41,406 bases of DNA, from positions 1 to 41,406 of the forward strand of contig NZ_JAJOHW010000132.1 in NCBI RefSeq assembly GCF_021129195.1. The letters are read 5' to 3'. Below the pieces are notes generated by a model that searched no databases, had not been told where the DNA came from, and saw nothing but the letters and a program-made list of their open reading frames with translations. Position numbers and translations under genes: made by a program. Shown here piece after piece: positions 8,501 to 17,659 of this stretch. The DNA comes from Chromobacterium aquaticum (GTDB lineage: Bacteria; Pseudomonadota; Gammaproteobacteria; Burkholderiales; Chromobacteriaceae). Position 1 is the stretch's first letter; each line of letters opens with the position of its first letter.

Positions 8501-10829
8501 AGTGAGAGAATGCGTTCTGCCAAACCTCGAACGCCGCAACTACGTCCGGAATCACACTCGTTGGCATGTCTTGCGCGTGGTCCAGAAGCCAATCGCAAAA
8601 ACGAACCCAAGCCGAAACGTCGGAAGGGTGCCCCCACATGTCCGCGTACAGCATGCGCTTAGCAAGGTCGAGGTCTGGAGTGTCTGAGCGCTCAAGAATG
8701 GCGGTATTTGGCTTCGTCTTTTCAGCCTGGTACCAGACTACCACCTTGCGGACCCGTACGTGGGCAGTGTCGAACATCGCTCGGTCAAACGCGTCGGAGT
8801 ACTGCGCGAATGTCTCTAGGGAGAACGGCCCAGCCATCCACGCGCGCAACCATTGGGAGCGAAGTCCCTGACTTGCCTCTAATGTAGCCAAGTGCTTGTC
8901 CCAGTTCTCGCCATGTGCAAGCTCCGTCTGAGCGAGCAGCTCAACGACCCGTCCAAGTGCTGGAGGCTCTCCCACTTCGCGAATGACGTCCGGCCAAGAG
9001 TCATCCGCTCGGACCAAGTGCTGTAAGAAAGCCCACTCGAAGAATATGTCGTGGGAGAACTGCACGCTGTGTCCGCACCTGACAGGCCGCACAATCCCAT
9101 CTGCTTCGAGTTCGGCGAGCGCCTGAGCATCGACATCGGCTATGGGAATGCGCCTGCCAAGTTGATGTGCACCTGTCTTGGCCAGTTGTACTAGGGCATT
9201 CCTCCTGTAGCCCACCCGCGCGGGGTCTGCGCTATAGCCACCACGCTCCCACCACAGAGCAGCAAGGTCGACCTCAGAGGTGGCATGCACGTTCGACGAG
9301 TCAACCTCCTTGGCAAGAACGGCCGCGAAAAAGGGTCGACGAACGACTAACCGAATAGCGTTACTACCGAAAAGCAGTGGTCGAAGGGCTGGCTTGGCTT
9401 GCGCGAGTGCTTCAGCTTCTCCGTCGTCGAAAGAGTCTATGGTCAGCGTCCGTACCCCACTTGAGAACAAATGTGCAGGAAGCCAAGTGCGTAACGGCTC
9501 CATTCCTGTGTCGCGCACGGTGGCCACGACGCACCATCCCGACAACAACGGCGAGGAGTGGATGGTGTTCAGCAGGTCCAGAAGGATGCCTCGGTGTTCG
9601 ACTTCAACACGGTCAATACCGTCGATGAACAGAACGCTGCAGCCGGATGCGGAAAGCTCCACCAAGAGCTCTTCCAAGTTGCCGTGCGTCATTCCCGTGG
9701 TGGCGGCGTACTGAGCCCACGTATTCCCTTGCAGACGGTCTGACTTTAGGAAGAGGACAGTTCCAGAGGTGGCAAGTTGTTCGACTGCCGAGCGGAGAAC
9801 GACCGACTTGCCCGTACCGGGCATGCCACCAATCTGCACAAATCCAGGCGACTTTGCAGCTTCGATCACTGCTTGAACGCTGCTGTAGCGAGGCACACTC
9901 AAGCCAGAAATGCAGTTCGTGATTTCGGCAGCGGCAAGCCGGCTCTCCTGCTGTATGGCTTGCAGTGCTCCTTGCGCACTCGGTGCCCCAGCAAGCCGGA
10001 GTGCGCCGTTTAGGCGAGCGACGAGTGTCTTGCGGTCGTACCCTGCAGCGCGCCCTTGCGAAACACGCACCAACGCCAGTAACCGACGCCACAGGTCGTC
10101 AGCGCGAGGGCGGTCCACTGGAGCCAGGGTATTGGCAAGTGCAGAAACTACCTGAGCCTCGGTTGGTGAACCTTCGGTTAGCAAATCTAGGCGTATTAAG
10201 ACAAAGTGACTTAGTAGTTTGTGGGTGACTGTATCGAGTTCCCCCGGCGCTACCTTGGGCGAGAGGATGTCGCGAACTACCTTGAACTGCGTGAGCTTGT
10301 CGCCCGAAGCACCATCGGTCTGCAGCTTACGGGCAAACTGTTCAGAAGAGTTTTCTCCCCGCGCCCATTCACAAAGCGTTTCGAAGCACCTTTTGGCTGC
10401 GTCCGAGATTTCTCCTACGATAGCACCTACCCTATCCAACGAAACCTGAAATGCAGCGTCCAACAGCGTTTCGTGAGCTCGCTCAATCGTCTCTCGAAAG
10501 TCAGTGTTTGTGTCCGCTGCGCTAATTACCAGCCTGCGCTTGACCTGGGCACTGAAGGTTATCGAGACCTGGTCGGCTCCGGCTGCACGAACGATAAGGT
10601 CGTCCAAAGGCTGGCCGAACGAACCTTGCTGCACGGAGACATGTTTGACGACGCGGCCCGGAAGGCCCGGCGCCGTTGTTTCACAGAGCAATGCAGCGGC
10701 ATATACAGAAGAAACAGCGTCTTCGAAGCTAAATCCTTGGCCGCCAGTCAGTTCAGGCGAAGTTCCTCTTAGTGTTGCTTTCGGTATATCTCGAATCTGA
10801 GGCTCGTTGGTGTCGTTTTCCAGCGTCAT
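5511..10829 (-). CDS. Giant nuclease-STAND NTPase (Avs-like sensor), 1772 aa
   Basis: Residues 28-125 form a predicted PD-(D/E)xK-type nuclease: GGQGFSFEDAV, then PLDDLIV (Asp76/77), then SAQVKR (Gln95, Lys97), as in the Cap4/Avs2-like effector class. Residues 325-500 are a P-loop NTPase: Walker A GMPGTGKSVV (Lys341), Walker B SVLFIDGIDR (Asp403), then VVATVRDTG as a sensor-like strand. The remaining 1200 or so residues are helical and lack catalytic motifs, as expected for the TPR/HEAT-like ligand-sensing half of STAND proteins. GAGG lies 8 nt before the ATG. The gene is the last of three on one strand, 155 nt after the middle gene. A role as an antiphage sensor-effector is an inference from the architecture. 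Confidence 0.8.
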   Translation of the reverse strand: MTLENDTNEPQIRDIPKATLRGTSPELTGGQGFSFEDAVSSVYAAALLCETTAPGLPGRVVKHVSVQQGSFGQPLDDLIVRAAGADQVSITFSAQVKRRLVISAADTNTDFRETIERAHETLLDAAFQVSLDRVGAIVGEISDAAKRCFETLCEWARGENSSEQFARKLQTDGASGDKLTQFKVVRDILSPKVAPGELDTVTHKLLSHFVLIRLDLLTEGSPTEAQVVSALANTLAPVDRPRADDLWRRLLALVRVSQGRAAGYDRKTLVARLNGALRLAGAPSAQGALQAIQQESRLAAAEITNCISGLSVPRYSSVQAVIEAAKSPGFVQIGGMPGTGKSVVLRSAVEQLATSGTVLFLKSDRLQGNTWAQYAATTGMTHGNLEELLVELSASGCSVLFIDGIDRVEVEHRGILLDLLNTIHSSPLLSGWCVVATVRDTGMEPLRTWLPAHLFSSGVRTLTIDSFDDGEAEALAQAKPALRPLLFGSNAIRLVVRRPFFAAVLAKEVDSSNVHATSEVDLAALWWERGGYSADPARVGYRRNALVQLAKTGAHQLGRRIPIADVDAQALAELEADGIVRPVRCGHSVQFSHDIFFEWAFLQHLVRADDSWPDVIREVGEPPALGRVVELLAQTELAHGENWDKHLATLEASQGLRSQWLRAWMAGPFSLETFAQYSDAFDRAMFDTAHVRVRKVVVWYQAEKTKPNTAILERSDTPDLDLAKRMLYADMWGHPSDVSAWVRFCDWLLDHAQDMPTSVIPDVVAAFEVWQNAFSHYRNRVSVRIVKTCLAWLYHIEHQRHKKEFSTDRGAWDEIEDCQDGLDELESALRTLVLNSSLTQGPLVTQYLRDLCHLERMPRQAVQSVFTHAPLLSRACPAGLVDFTLFVVRKRLPVVVQKEMRGRDYFAPHHVSHFEWDHLSIDDHFSFFPAAPTREPFHSLLQQAPDEGRKLVREVANHAIRSWRQLHRLSYEKDGTPIPLVMQFPWGKQLFWGNSRLYLGARGSFGPSTVNSGWMALEAWAFRELESGTPVDDVLKAVLEGHRSVGALAVAAAIALQAQHTSEITLPIATNQRLWHWDIRRQVEDMGQMANLIGFTNSQDRPHALAVKEGNERPVRRADVRSLGTLMVLRGGELGAQAGVAIQSFPGNLPFDYSEQRNNAEVCSDLARTAEIWAEIGKRENYRAELSQDESQVVISHKNPKEIGEDIQVMQAQYSEMGRYLALLNWTYSYFNEGKLKESLTLEVAATEAKALDLEDLFASGHDHIALAHQRQSAVAGVAAILLLENAEAHIEWAAEVCVRAACTPEVPQQFFTRNAKLMHHPVLYATKGLGALFSVIEDDRDINTLQSFLTELCAHPYEEITVAAFGSLLGAWPKYPDIAWAALWLATALALVEVNYVPEGDTEARQYTRIQGVVNEELQRLQDGAPVVSTFPAWPEPWLPITEGEAVQARRRRSRTVNDEWRVNPIHVDTSLLEKVLQVIPLEAALADQAHAASFLDWCEGLTKWTIERIAPAWARSRRDLDDNYGPDYFEWRRHLYRFLARTSLMLPVDEGTRRFLEPAMATNDEVFASFGEWFTYHLIAQVADSKEIPQAALQLLSVITQRVLAYEDWHHASHGGLSEQDIVDIVKHLFFADFTYAGGAVRFANRNWSEVGIVLPVFEPILRTHGSVTFVARAWMDLCESSLEHYPVQHFVDNLEHLLVGEGTPPGWRGTQLPARLSGLIQRFSERQQPMPLEMAQMLLRALDRLVDMGDRRAAAVQLSEVFRSVRMAK

Positions 10830-10984
10830 TTACTACCCTCGTAGCAGTTCTAGTCATGTTGACCGTCAGCCTTGGCCGATCTACTGTCACTTGAAAGGCC
10901 CCCTCTTTACGCGATTTCGTGCTGGTGGCAAGGCATCTAGAAAAGTCGGGGCGATTCTCAGCGGCAATTCAACTCAACAGATGG

Positions 10985-12412
10985 CTAGGTGCCGCATGGT
11001 AGCGGCGGGCGGGTATTACCGGGCCAACAATCTGAAATAAAAGTACAGCTGCGACAGCAAAGGCTCGCATCGATCATGTGTATATGACAACGGGGTTCTC
11101 TGCGGTCCATTACATCACGGTGGGCGCAGTGGTGAGGTGTTTCGTCGATGAAGAGGACCCTCGGCGTCGACAACACAGGCTTAGAGATCGCAGATGATCC
11201 CGCCGCAAGGCGAGCAACATTGCAGACGCTCCATTTATGAAACCTGCAGTCGACGTCCGGGCCAGTTTTGACAAAGTGGGGCGCTTGGCCAGTGACTATG
11301 ATCCAGTTGTCGCGTTCTCTGGGATTAGAGCGCGCTAGTGCCCGTGTGACCGATGGCTTGTGCAGCGGCTCTCGAGGGAACCCAGGAAAATCGACAACAG
11401 GGGAGGGGCGAAGCTCAAGGTCGAGCTGTGCTCCCGTTCGCGCCAGTAGGGCCGCGGCACCGGCAGCAAGCTTGTTGACGTGCGGATCCAAATAGAGTTC
11501 GTCCGTCGTCGGGTCCTTTGTGTATTCGAGCAAGGACTCCTCGGATTCCTCAAGCACAGTCAGGAGCATGTTGTCTGCCCCGTGCAGCACCAGAGCGGGA
11601 TAGACCAATACACGGGGTTTTCGCCCGAAGACAGGTGATCCACTTGCCTCGTAGCTCACGTGAACTGCGTGAAAACATGCAACAACCAAGTCCTTTGTGA
11701 GGTAGTTCAAGACCTCGGTAGGCCGCACATTGAAAGGGGTTTCGGCAGCAAGTGCCTTCTTCGATATCAGCGAAAACAATTCGCTGGCCTGAACCTTGAA
11801 ATTCTGCTTATGAAATATTTTGATCTTGACGTCTTCGACGGGGCCCTCGATGAAGGCCTGTAATGGATCAACGAACACGACGATCCATTGCCCACTTGTG
11901 ATCACGGCTCTGGGTAGTGTGTGACCATGTCTATCTTTCAGACCTTTAACGTAGCCGCCCACTTGATCGATGTAGGTATGCCATTGCCCCGCCACCGGAG
12001 AGTTTTTTGCCTCACCTCCACTTCTCCAATGATTGATTCCTTCACCTAATAGGACAGAGGGGTCAAAAGACTCCTTCTTTCGCGGTTCCAGAAACGCCTT
12101 GTCCCAAGCTTTGGCCTCAATGAGTAAGGCTGGAGCATTGGTATCTGCTCTGACGCCAAGATAATCCATGAACGTGGTCGTCTCGCCTTTGAGACGGGCC
12201 TCTTCCGCCATGTCCCCACCCAATCCGAGCGACCAACCAAGCAGTTCTACGAGTCCATCCAGAAAGTGAACGCGAGTTGTGTGTTCGTGAGGATTGCCGG
12301 CCCCAGCGCCGGCGAACTCGGCGCGCGCGTCTGCAGCAATCGATGCCTCGAAGCAATCGATCAGATCGGCAAATCGTTGGATGAACTCTGCTTCCGTGAC
12401 TTCGCGAATCAC
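10985..12412 (-). CDS. HsdR-N-like PD-(D/E)xK nuclease with Cys/His-rich C-terminus
   Basis: About 475 residues from the GTG at 12412, which overlaps the upstream stop as GTGA; a GTG at 12460 would give 491 residues and a 52-nt overlap. The N-terminal half resembles type I restriction HsdR_N domains: MDYLGV (Asp), about 15 residues, then LLIEAKAWD (Glu-x-Lys) and QVGGY, the QxxxY motif of the RecB/HsdR nuclease group. There is no helicase or P-loop. The last 90 residues carry many Cys and His (DCRFH, HHCAH, RCHIH, CCRSC), suggesting one or two zinc sites. It sits between two giant NTPases in the same operon and is probably an effector or accessory nuclease of the same system. The exact family is not recognised. 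Confidence 0.75.
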   Translation of the reverse strand: MIREVTEAEFIQRFADLIDCFEASIAADARAEFAGAGAGNPHEHTTRVHFLDGLVELLGWSLGLGGDMAEEARLKGETTTFMDYLGVRADTNAPALLIEAKAWDKAFLEPRKKESFDPSVLLGEGINHWRSGGEAKNSPVAGQWHTYIDQVGGYVKGLKDRHGHTLPRAVITSGQWIVVFVDPLQAFIEGPVEDVKIKIFHKQNFKVQASELFSLISKKALAAETPFNVRPTEVLNYLTKDLVVACFHAVHVSYEASGSPVFGRKPRVLVYPALVLHGADNMLLTVLEESEESLLEYTKDPTTDELYLDPHVNKLAAGAAALLARTGAQLDLELRPSPVVDFPGFPREPLHKPSVTRALARSNPRERDNWIIVTGQAPHFVKTGPDVDCRFHKWSVCNVARLAAGSSAISKPVLSTPRVLFIDETPHHCAHRDVMDRREPRCHIHMIDASLCCRSCTFISDCWPGNTRPPLPCGT

Positions 12413-15400
12413 TGGAGCAGCTCTGGTAAACGATAGAGCAGCTTTCTTGCTGACGGCCACCCTGCTTCCATGAAGATCTCGAGGCAGTCTACGAGTGCCT
12501 GGCGCCGTAGGTCGTTCCCAAAAATCTCCTTGCAGTCGGCCAAGAAGCTGCTTATCAGTCGCACCATCAATTCGGCGCCCAGCGGCTCGTACTGGTAGCC
12601 GCCCTTTGCGCCGCCCCCGCGAATCGCACGCGCGGTCAGATCAAACGCACGCTCCGGGTTCTGCGGGGCCAGAATTTCCACTAATTGCAGGAGTTGGTAA
12701 ATAGTGTGTGGCTGCGCTTGATCTGCAATGAGGTCGAGCGTAGATGCTATCTCGCCCAAGTAAATCTTGCACCCCGCCTCGTCGATTCCCGTTCCGCCGT
12801 TGACGCGACCGGTCGCGAAATAGAGCTGCATGGCCGCCCTGTCGATGAGCTCGACGCACGCTTTCAATCTCGGCACCTGTTCATCGGGAACTGCGACGCC
12901 TGGGTCATATGCTGCAAGTGGTCCACTGGCGGCGGCGACGATTCGATGAAGAAGGGTCTGGGCTCGATGCCGAAGGGCCCCTTCCTCTGATTGGCCGGGA
13001 TGCAGGCCCAGCACGACTGCATCACGAAGCGTAAACAGAATCTTTTCGAGCTGCTTGCTATGCACAGAGGGATCATCCAACCACTTTGACAGGATAGCCT
13101 CTACAGAGGCCCTCTCATAACTCACCGAAAGAACCGCAACTAGGTCAACCAGAGAAACCTCAAGATCTGCCTGCTTCGCCGTACCGCTATAACGCCCAAG
13201 AAGCGTTAGGATCAGTCGTTCACTTCGTTCGGGCTCGACATGAATGATCCTTCTCAGTACATCGACGACAGAGTCCAAAACTGCAAAGTTGGTTTCTCGT
13301 TCCAGACGAAGCTCAAGCCGCTGCCAGAAACCTGCCCGGTCGAGATCCCACAATCGAATGAGATGCAGGACTGATTGAGACCGCGCTGCTGGATGGCGAT
13401 CACCTAGCAAGCGGTCGATATCCTCCTCAAGTCGTGGGTAAAGATCTGCTCGCTGAAGGCAAACGTCCAGCACTGCCGTTGCGGCCTCAATACGTGCGGC
13501 GGGCCCTCCCCAAGACTGGGATTGTTCATACTGAGATTCCGTCTCGTCGGTGACCTCTGGATTGCTAGATGTGGCGGCTATTCGAACGAGCGCAAGATAT
13601 CGGTCTGTCGGATCAAAGACATCCCTGATAACTAAACGCTCGCCCTGAGCGAGTCGCCCACACCCCTGGCCGATGACGCCTTCGGCGTGCAGACGCAACG
13701 CTCCATCCAAGTCCGGAGCCGCTAGGCCGGGAACGATTGCCTCGAGCAACTCGAGCATTCGTGCCGTATCGATTTCGTCGGTCGACGGTTGACCAGGCTT
13801 GGCCTCGATGTAGTCCCGAGCCGCCTCAATGGCAGCCATGACGGTAATATTCGACGGTCGATCCCTGTCAAGACTTTCAATCCAGAAAAAGGGATCAGGC
13901 TGACCCCAGCCACTTGAGATGCGAAATGGTCGCTCGTTTCGATGGCTGTGCGCTACTAACTCTGCTGATGTGGCGGAAAGGATGGCGCGTGCATTCTCTG
14001 TGACAAGCAGATCAGACCCGATGACACTATACAAACGCTGGATCAGGTGTTCTCTGGCCGCCTCCGGGTCGTTGTACCGTTCCATTGAGAAGGTCGTCAC
14101 CGAAGTTTCGAGGGCTTCCCTCTCAGCGACGCTACGCCGCCCATACCCGCATGCCACGAGGTCGATCGCATCCTTCTGAGTAGCGATATTAGTGAGCCAT
14201 GCCTCATCTGCCGCGACCGGCCAAAGCTGGTCGATCAAGCTATCGCTGCGCCGCACTGCCGCAAGAAAGAGCCTTGCCCATATTAATGCCCATGCAGATG
14301 AAGCCGAAAGCTGCTCTGCAACCAAGAGCGCATCAGGCTCGGGTAACGCAACAAATGCAGGTAGGAACTTTGCGATCAGGGCATCGCCATCGTGGCCATA
14401 CTCATGATCAGGGTTGTGCGCCCAGATGTGACTTAGATCGGTTTTGAGTTGAAAAGTCCTGAAATTGATCATCCTAGTGATAACTTCGCGCTCTGGTGGC
14501 TTGTGCTCCCTCCGAATGTAGTGGTCTACCGACTCCACAAACGCCTGGGTAGCTGCTTGAGGGTGATTCTGCAGAAACGTTGGGAAGAACTCGCACAGAG
14601 AGTACAGCGCCATGCCGTAGTCCTGCTTGGAGTTCGATGTCAGAGATAGAATCCGACTTCGTCCCCCCATGCTGGTAGTGATATCGTCTTTGACCGTACC
14701 TGCATATGTGCTTGAATACACGGCCGCAGCGAATTGTGGATCTACATCGGCCAGTGTGGAAATCTCACGGCACAACGCAGGAACGTCCTCCCAGTTGTGT
14801 GCATCGGCCCGCTCAGGTTCGAAGATTCGTTCTAAGAGTGCTCGAGACGCTGAAGGCTCAGTCGCATAAGTGGCAACGACATTGGGGATAACTGGCGCGG
14901 CATCTATTCTTGACTCAGGATGGTCGAATGTGAATCGCAACAGTGCTCTTGCTGCAAGGCCGACTGCCTCACCTGTTTGAGACGGACGCGCAGTTTTAAT
15001 CAAGAGGTAAAGCAGCGTCCTCACGGTTGAAGGGGCTCGTTCGACGCTGGCTGCGAGTTCTCCTGCGAGCGAGACCCACGGCATAAGACTCACATCTGGA
15101 TGGTCCTCTAAGCGCACCGCTAACGAAGACACCACGTGCCACAGTGCCATAGACACTATGTCTCCACCATCTGTGACATGCTTTGCGAGGGTATGAGTGT
15201 CTGTAGCATTCTCCGGCAGCTCAGCGCTGAGCCTTCCAGCCACACTGCGCAGGATTGGATCCCCTTCGGGGTTGCCGAGTATTCTTTCGACTGCGGTCCA
15301 ATAACGCTCGTGATCCGGCTGTGTCCCCCAGAGCTCCTGTAGCAAGAACCCCATCGCTGGGGCAAGCATCAGACCAATCGCCTGAGCTTTCAGGTATTGC

Positions 15401-17262
15401 ACCTTGCCTGAAACCAGCCCATCGACGTCCATAACAAGTCGCGAGGCGGCATAGTCGAACAGAATATGGTGACGGAACTGGATAAAACGCTCGTTCTCAA
15501 CCTTGGCTAATACGCCCCTTAGAAGGAGCGCGTCCAAGGCATCGGGCGTTGCCGCGGCGATGATATGCGTCTGTACCCGCAACGAGCGGCCATCTACCAT
15601 CTCCTTAACAACCAGGTGCAAGCAGGCATCTGCACGCGATCCCAATGGCGTCACCCGATGCTCCCAATACATCCTCAGCAGGCCCGCTTGATTAGCTAGC
15701 TCACGAAATGCTTCAGCACCCATTCCGGTGTGGAGCAACTCGCCGATGAGACGTGTGTTGAAAGGCACAAGGGCAAGTTGTCGAAGCTTTGTTGGCGCGC
15801 CATCAAGGGCTGTGCGAAGTTCTGGCGCTTGGTTCAGTACCTGATTGAACTCTTCCTCCGACCATGGTGGCACGAGCAAATGCTTCACCGTTTGGAATGC
15901 GGCATCCAGGTAGTCTGCATTGGCCGGACGGCCTGCGAATAACTCACGGAATCGAATACCCATCCGCAAATCGAACGTCCGTATTGAAGCGACGACTTTC
16001 CAGCGTCCCCTCAACGCTAGTACGCGCTCGATCAGTGTTCGGAACGCGGCCTCTCCCTGCCCGCCGCGGGTAGCGTCGAGAGCGTCGACGACGAGCCATC
16101 CGGCCGATGGGCTGTCCCAGGCCTCGAGTACTTTGACCAGGTCGTGTTCGAGCTCCAGTTCGTTTTTCAGTCCAACGAGGTCTTGAGCGCTATAGCGGTC
16201 GACCGCAAGCTCGACGACGTCCCCATGGCTCCGCAACTCACGAGCCAGCGCATTGATGACCGCGCTCTTGCCTGCACCGGGCTCGCCAATCAAGAGGAGC
16301 GATCCTTCTTGGGCAGCGGCTAAGGCGGCTGTCTGGCATTCTCGGGTGATTCGGATGATGCCCTCGGTCCTCTCGATCTGCTCGTAGCGTTCCAAGTCGG
16401 CGGCAATTTGCGCCGAGTGTTCCCTAAGCTTGTGGATATCATTTTTGAAGCTCGGCGGTACAGACAGTCGTACTTGTGCATGCATGACGGCTTGCCGCAG
16501 CTGAGGTAAGTCACCACCGCTACGCTCGGCCATCCAGCGCTGACTAATCTGTGTCAGCGCGGTGACTAATGGCCGTGCCTGGTCCCGCGTTGTCGCCATT
16601 GTTGCCAGTCCATCCATGGTGTTGGCGTATGCGCCAGCCGGATCAAACGTCATCACCCTCACTAGCTGTGCAACGTTCCGAAGCACGGTCGGATTCCATG
16701 GCTCGGTCGTGGAGTTGCTCCAGGCCTCCCGCATGCATGTCTCGAATACCTCTATTGCCCTTAGCTGGTCTTGCGTCAGCGCGCTTGGCGATGGCTGCGA
16801 GTAAGACCTCAGCGCAGCCGGGAGATCCACACGAATCGTAGCCGGTGCCGAGGGCCCCACTGCCAGCACGAGCCGGTCTCTGGTCGGATCGAGGCGGCGA
16901 TCCCAAAGCTGTTCACCCTGGCCGTCGCGGCAGGCAAGCCAATGTCGAACGAACTGCTGGACGGTCTTAGCCAACTCGCTATCTACTCCGGCTGACAGGT
17001 TCACTTTCGTTTTGGCCTGCACTGCGATGAATCCATCCTCCGACGTTGCCACTAGGATGTCGTCCACTGGCGCTTCGGTCTCAAAGCGAATCCAGACTGG
17101 AGCGGCTCCCCCCAATTCCAATACGTGGTCAACGGGAACTTGGGCAAGCAACTGCAGGCCGAAAAGCGCACCCAGCTGGGCCTGAAACCCAATACCCGCT
17201 GCTGCTGCTGCGCCTCCACTGGAGATACCTTGAGAACTGGTCGGATGCTGTGAGGGTGCCAA
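12409..17262 (-). CDS. Giant nuclease-STAND NTPase, 1617 aa, first gene of cargo operon
   Basis: This protein repeats the architecture of the 1772-residue protein with little obvious sequence identity. Residues 22-110 look like a PD-(D/E)xK nuclease: GIGFQAQLGALFGLQLL, then ETEAPVDDILV (Asp67/68), then FIAVQAKTK (Gln82, Lys84). A P-loop NTPase follows: LLLIGEPGAGKSAV (Lys332), GWLVVDALDATRG (Asp393), and VVASIRTFD. The C-terminal 1100 residues are alpha-helical and rich in Leu and Ala, ending in MEAGWPSARKLLYRLPEL. The start is a TTG with AAGAGAG upstream. The stop overlaps the next gene, indicating coupled synthesis. It probably acts with its two neighbours in defence against phage or other foreign DNA; this is inferred. 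Confidence 0.8.
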   Translation of the reverse strand: MAPSQHPTSSQGISSGGAAAAAGIGFQAQLGALFGLQLLAQVPVDHVLELGGAAPVWIRFETEAPVDDILVATSEDGFIAVQAKTKVNLSAGVDSELAKTVQQFVRHWLACRDGQGEQLWDRRLDPTRDRLVLAVGPSAPATIRVDLPAALRSYSQPSPSALTQDQLRAIEVFETCMREAWSNSTTEPWNPTVLRNVAQLVRVMTFDPAGAYANTMDGLATMATTRDQARPLVTALTQISQRWMAERSGGDLPQLRQAVMHAQVRLSVPPSFKNDIHKLREHSAQIAADLERYEQIERTEGIIRITRECQTAALAAAQEGSLLLIGEPGAGKSAVINALARELRSHGDVVELAVDRYSAQDLVGLKNELELEHDLVKVLEAWDSPSAGWLVVDALDATRGGQGEAAFRTLIERVLALRGRWKVVASIRTFDLRMGIRFRELFAGRPANADYLDAAFQTVKHLLVPPWSEEEFNQVLNQAPELRTALDGAPTKLRQLALVPFNTRLIGELLHTGMGAEAFRELANQAGLLRMYWEHRVTPLGSRADACLHLVVKEMVDGRSLRVQTHIIAAATPDALDALLLRGVLAKVENERFIQFRHHILFDYAASRLVMDVDGLVSGKVQYLKAQAIGLMLAPAMGFLLQELWGTQPDHERYWTAVERILGNPEGDPILRSVAGRLSAELPENATDTHTLAKHVTDGGDIVSMALWHVVSSLAVRLEDHPDVSLMPWVSLAGELAASVERAPSTVRTLLYLLIKTARPSQTGEAVGLAARALLRFTFDHPESRIDAAPVIPNVVATYATEPSASRALLERIFEPERADAHNWEDVPALCREISTLADVDPQFAAAVYSSTYAGTVKDDITTSMGGRSRILSLTSNSKQDYGMALYSLCEFFPTFLQNHPQAATQAFVESVDHYIRREHKPPEREVITRMINFRTFQLKTDLSHIWAHNPDHEYGHDGDALIAKFLPAFVALPEPDALLVAEQLSASSAWALIWARLFLAAVRRSDSLIDQLWPVAADEAWLTNIATQKDAIDLVACGYGRRSVAEREALETSVTTFSMERYNDPEAAREHLIQRLYSVIGSDLLVTENARAILSATSAELVAHSHRNERPFRISSGWGQPDPFFWIESLDRDRPSNITVMAAIEAARDYIEAKPGQPSTDEIDTARMLELLEAIVPGLAAPDLDGALRLHAEGVIGQGCGRLAQGERLVIRDVFDPTDRYLALVRIAATSSNPEVTDETESQYEQSQSWGGPAARIEAATAVLDVCLQRADLYPRLEEDIDRLLGDRHPAARSQSVLHLIRLWDLDRAGFWQRLELRLERETNFAVLDSVVDVLRRIIHVEPERSERLILTLLGRYSGTAKQADLEVSLVDLVAVLSVSYERASVEAILSKWLDDPSVHSKQLEKILFTLRDAVVLGLHPGQSEEGALRHRAQTLLHRIVAAASGPLAAYDPGVAVPDEQVPRLKACVELIDRAAMQLYFATGRVNGGTGIDEAGCKIYLGEIASTLDLIADQAQPHTIYQLLQLVEILAPQNPERAFDLTARAIRGGGAKGGYQYEPLGAELMVRLISSFLADCKEIFGNDLRRQALVDCLEIFMEAGWPSARKLLYRLPELLQ

Positions 17263-17298
17263 ATTGACTCTCTTAAGTTGAATACGATGTATGCCGTT

Positions 17299-17328
17299 AT
17301 TCTACAGGCCACACAATATCTCTAGCAA
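17299..17328 (-). promoter_or_regulatory. Putative promoter of the three-gene cargo operon
   Basis: On the minus strand TTGCTA (-35) is followed after 18 bp by TAGAAT (-10), which ends about 37 bp before the TTG start codon at 17262. The fit to a sigma-70 promoter is good but was judged by eye only. Confidence 0.4.
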
Positions 17329-17418
17329 ACGAGGGCACCTCAGATCGATTCAGCGGGGGCAAGGTTTACGAGACTCAAAACAGACCTGTTATCGCTAGGA
17401 GTTTTCAGGGTGAGTTCT

Positions 17419-17538
17419 ATGTACAACCCTGCATACCCAGGAGAGATGCTACAAGAATGGCCAGCGTGTCTAGAAGGTGCTGCCAGCTGATTTGGTGCGA
17501 GACCGACACTCCCCGTTTTCAGTAGAGGGGGGGGGGAG
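17419..17538 (+). pseudogene. HigA-like antitoxin relic
   Basis: From the ATG at 17419 the frame reads MYNPAYPGEMLQEW, which matches the start of HigA/VapI antitoxins (MxNPxHPGExLxE). A TGA at 17488 interrupts it, but the same frame continues FGARPTLPVFSRG, matching the FGVSRPTLSRVLNG recognition helix. The copy is therefore inactivated. No HigB toxin is seen beside it. Apart from this relic and the cargo promoter, 17263-17659 holds no gene. Confidence 0.55.
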
Positions 17539-17659
17539 ACGTCGGGGATCTTATACAGATTTTTGATTTTGAATGGTATGTTCGATTTGTGTGCAAAGCA
17601 GACTAACCGCAGCGACGTTCCCCCAGCATTGAGTTTTGGTAATTTACGGACAGTACCGT

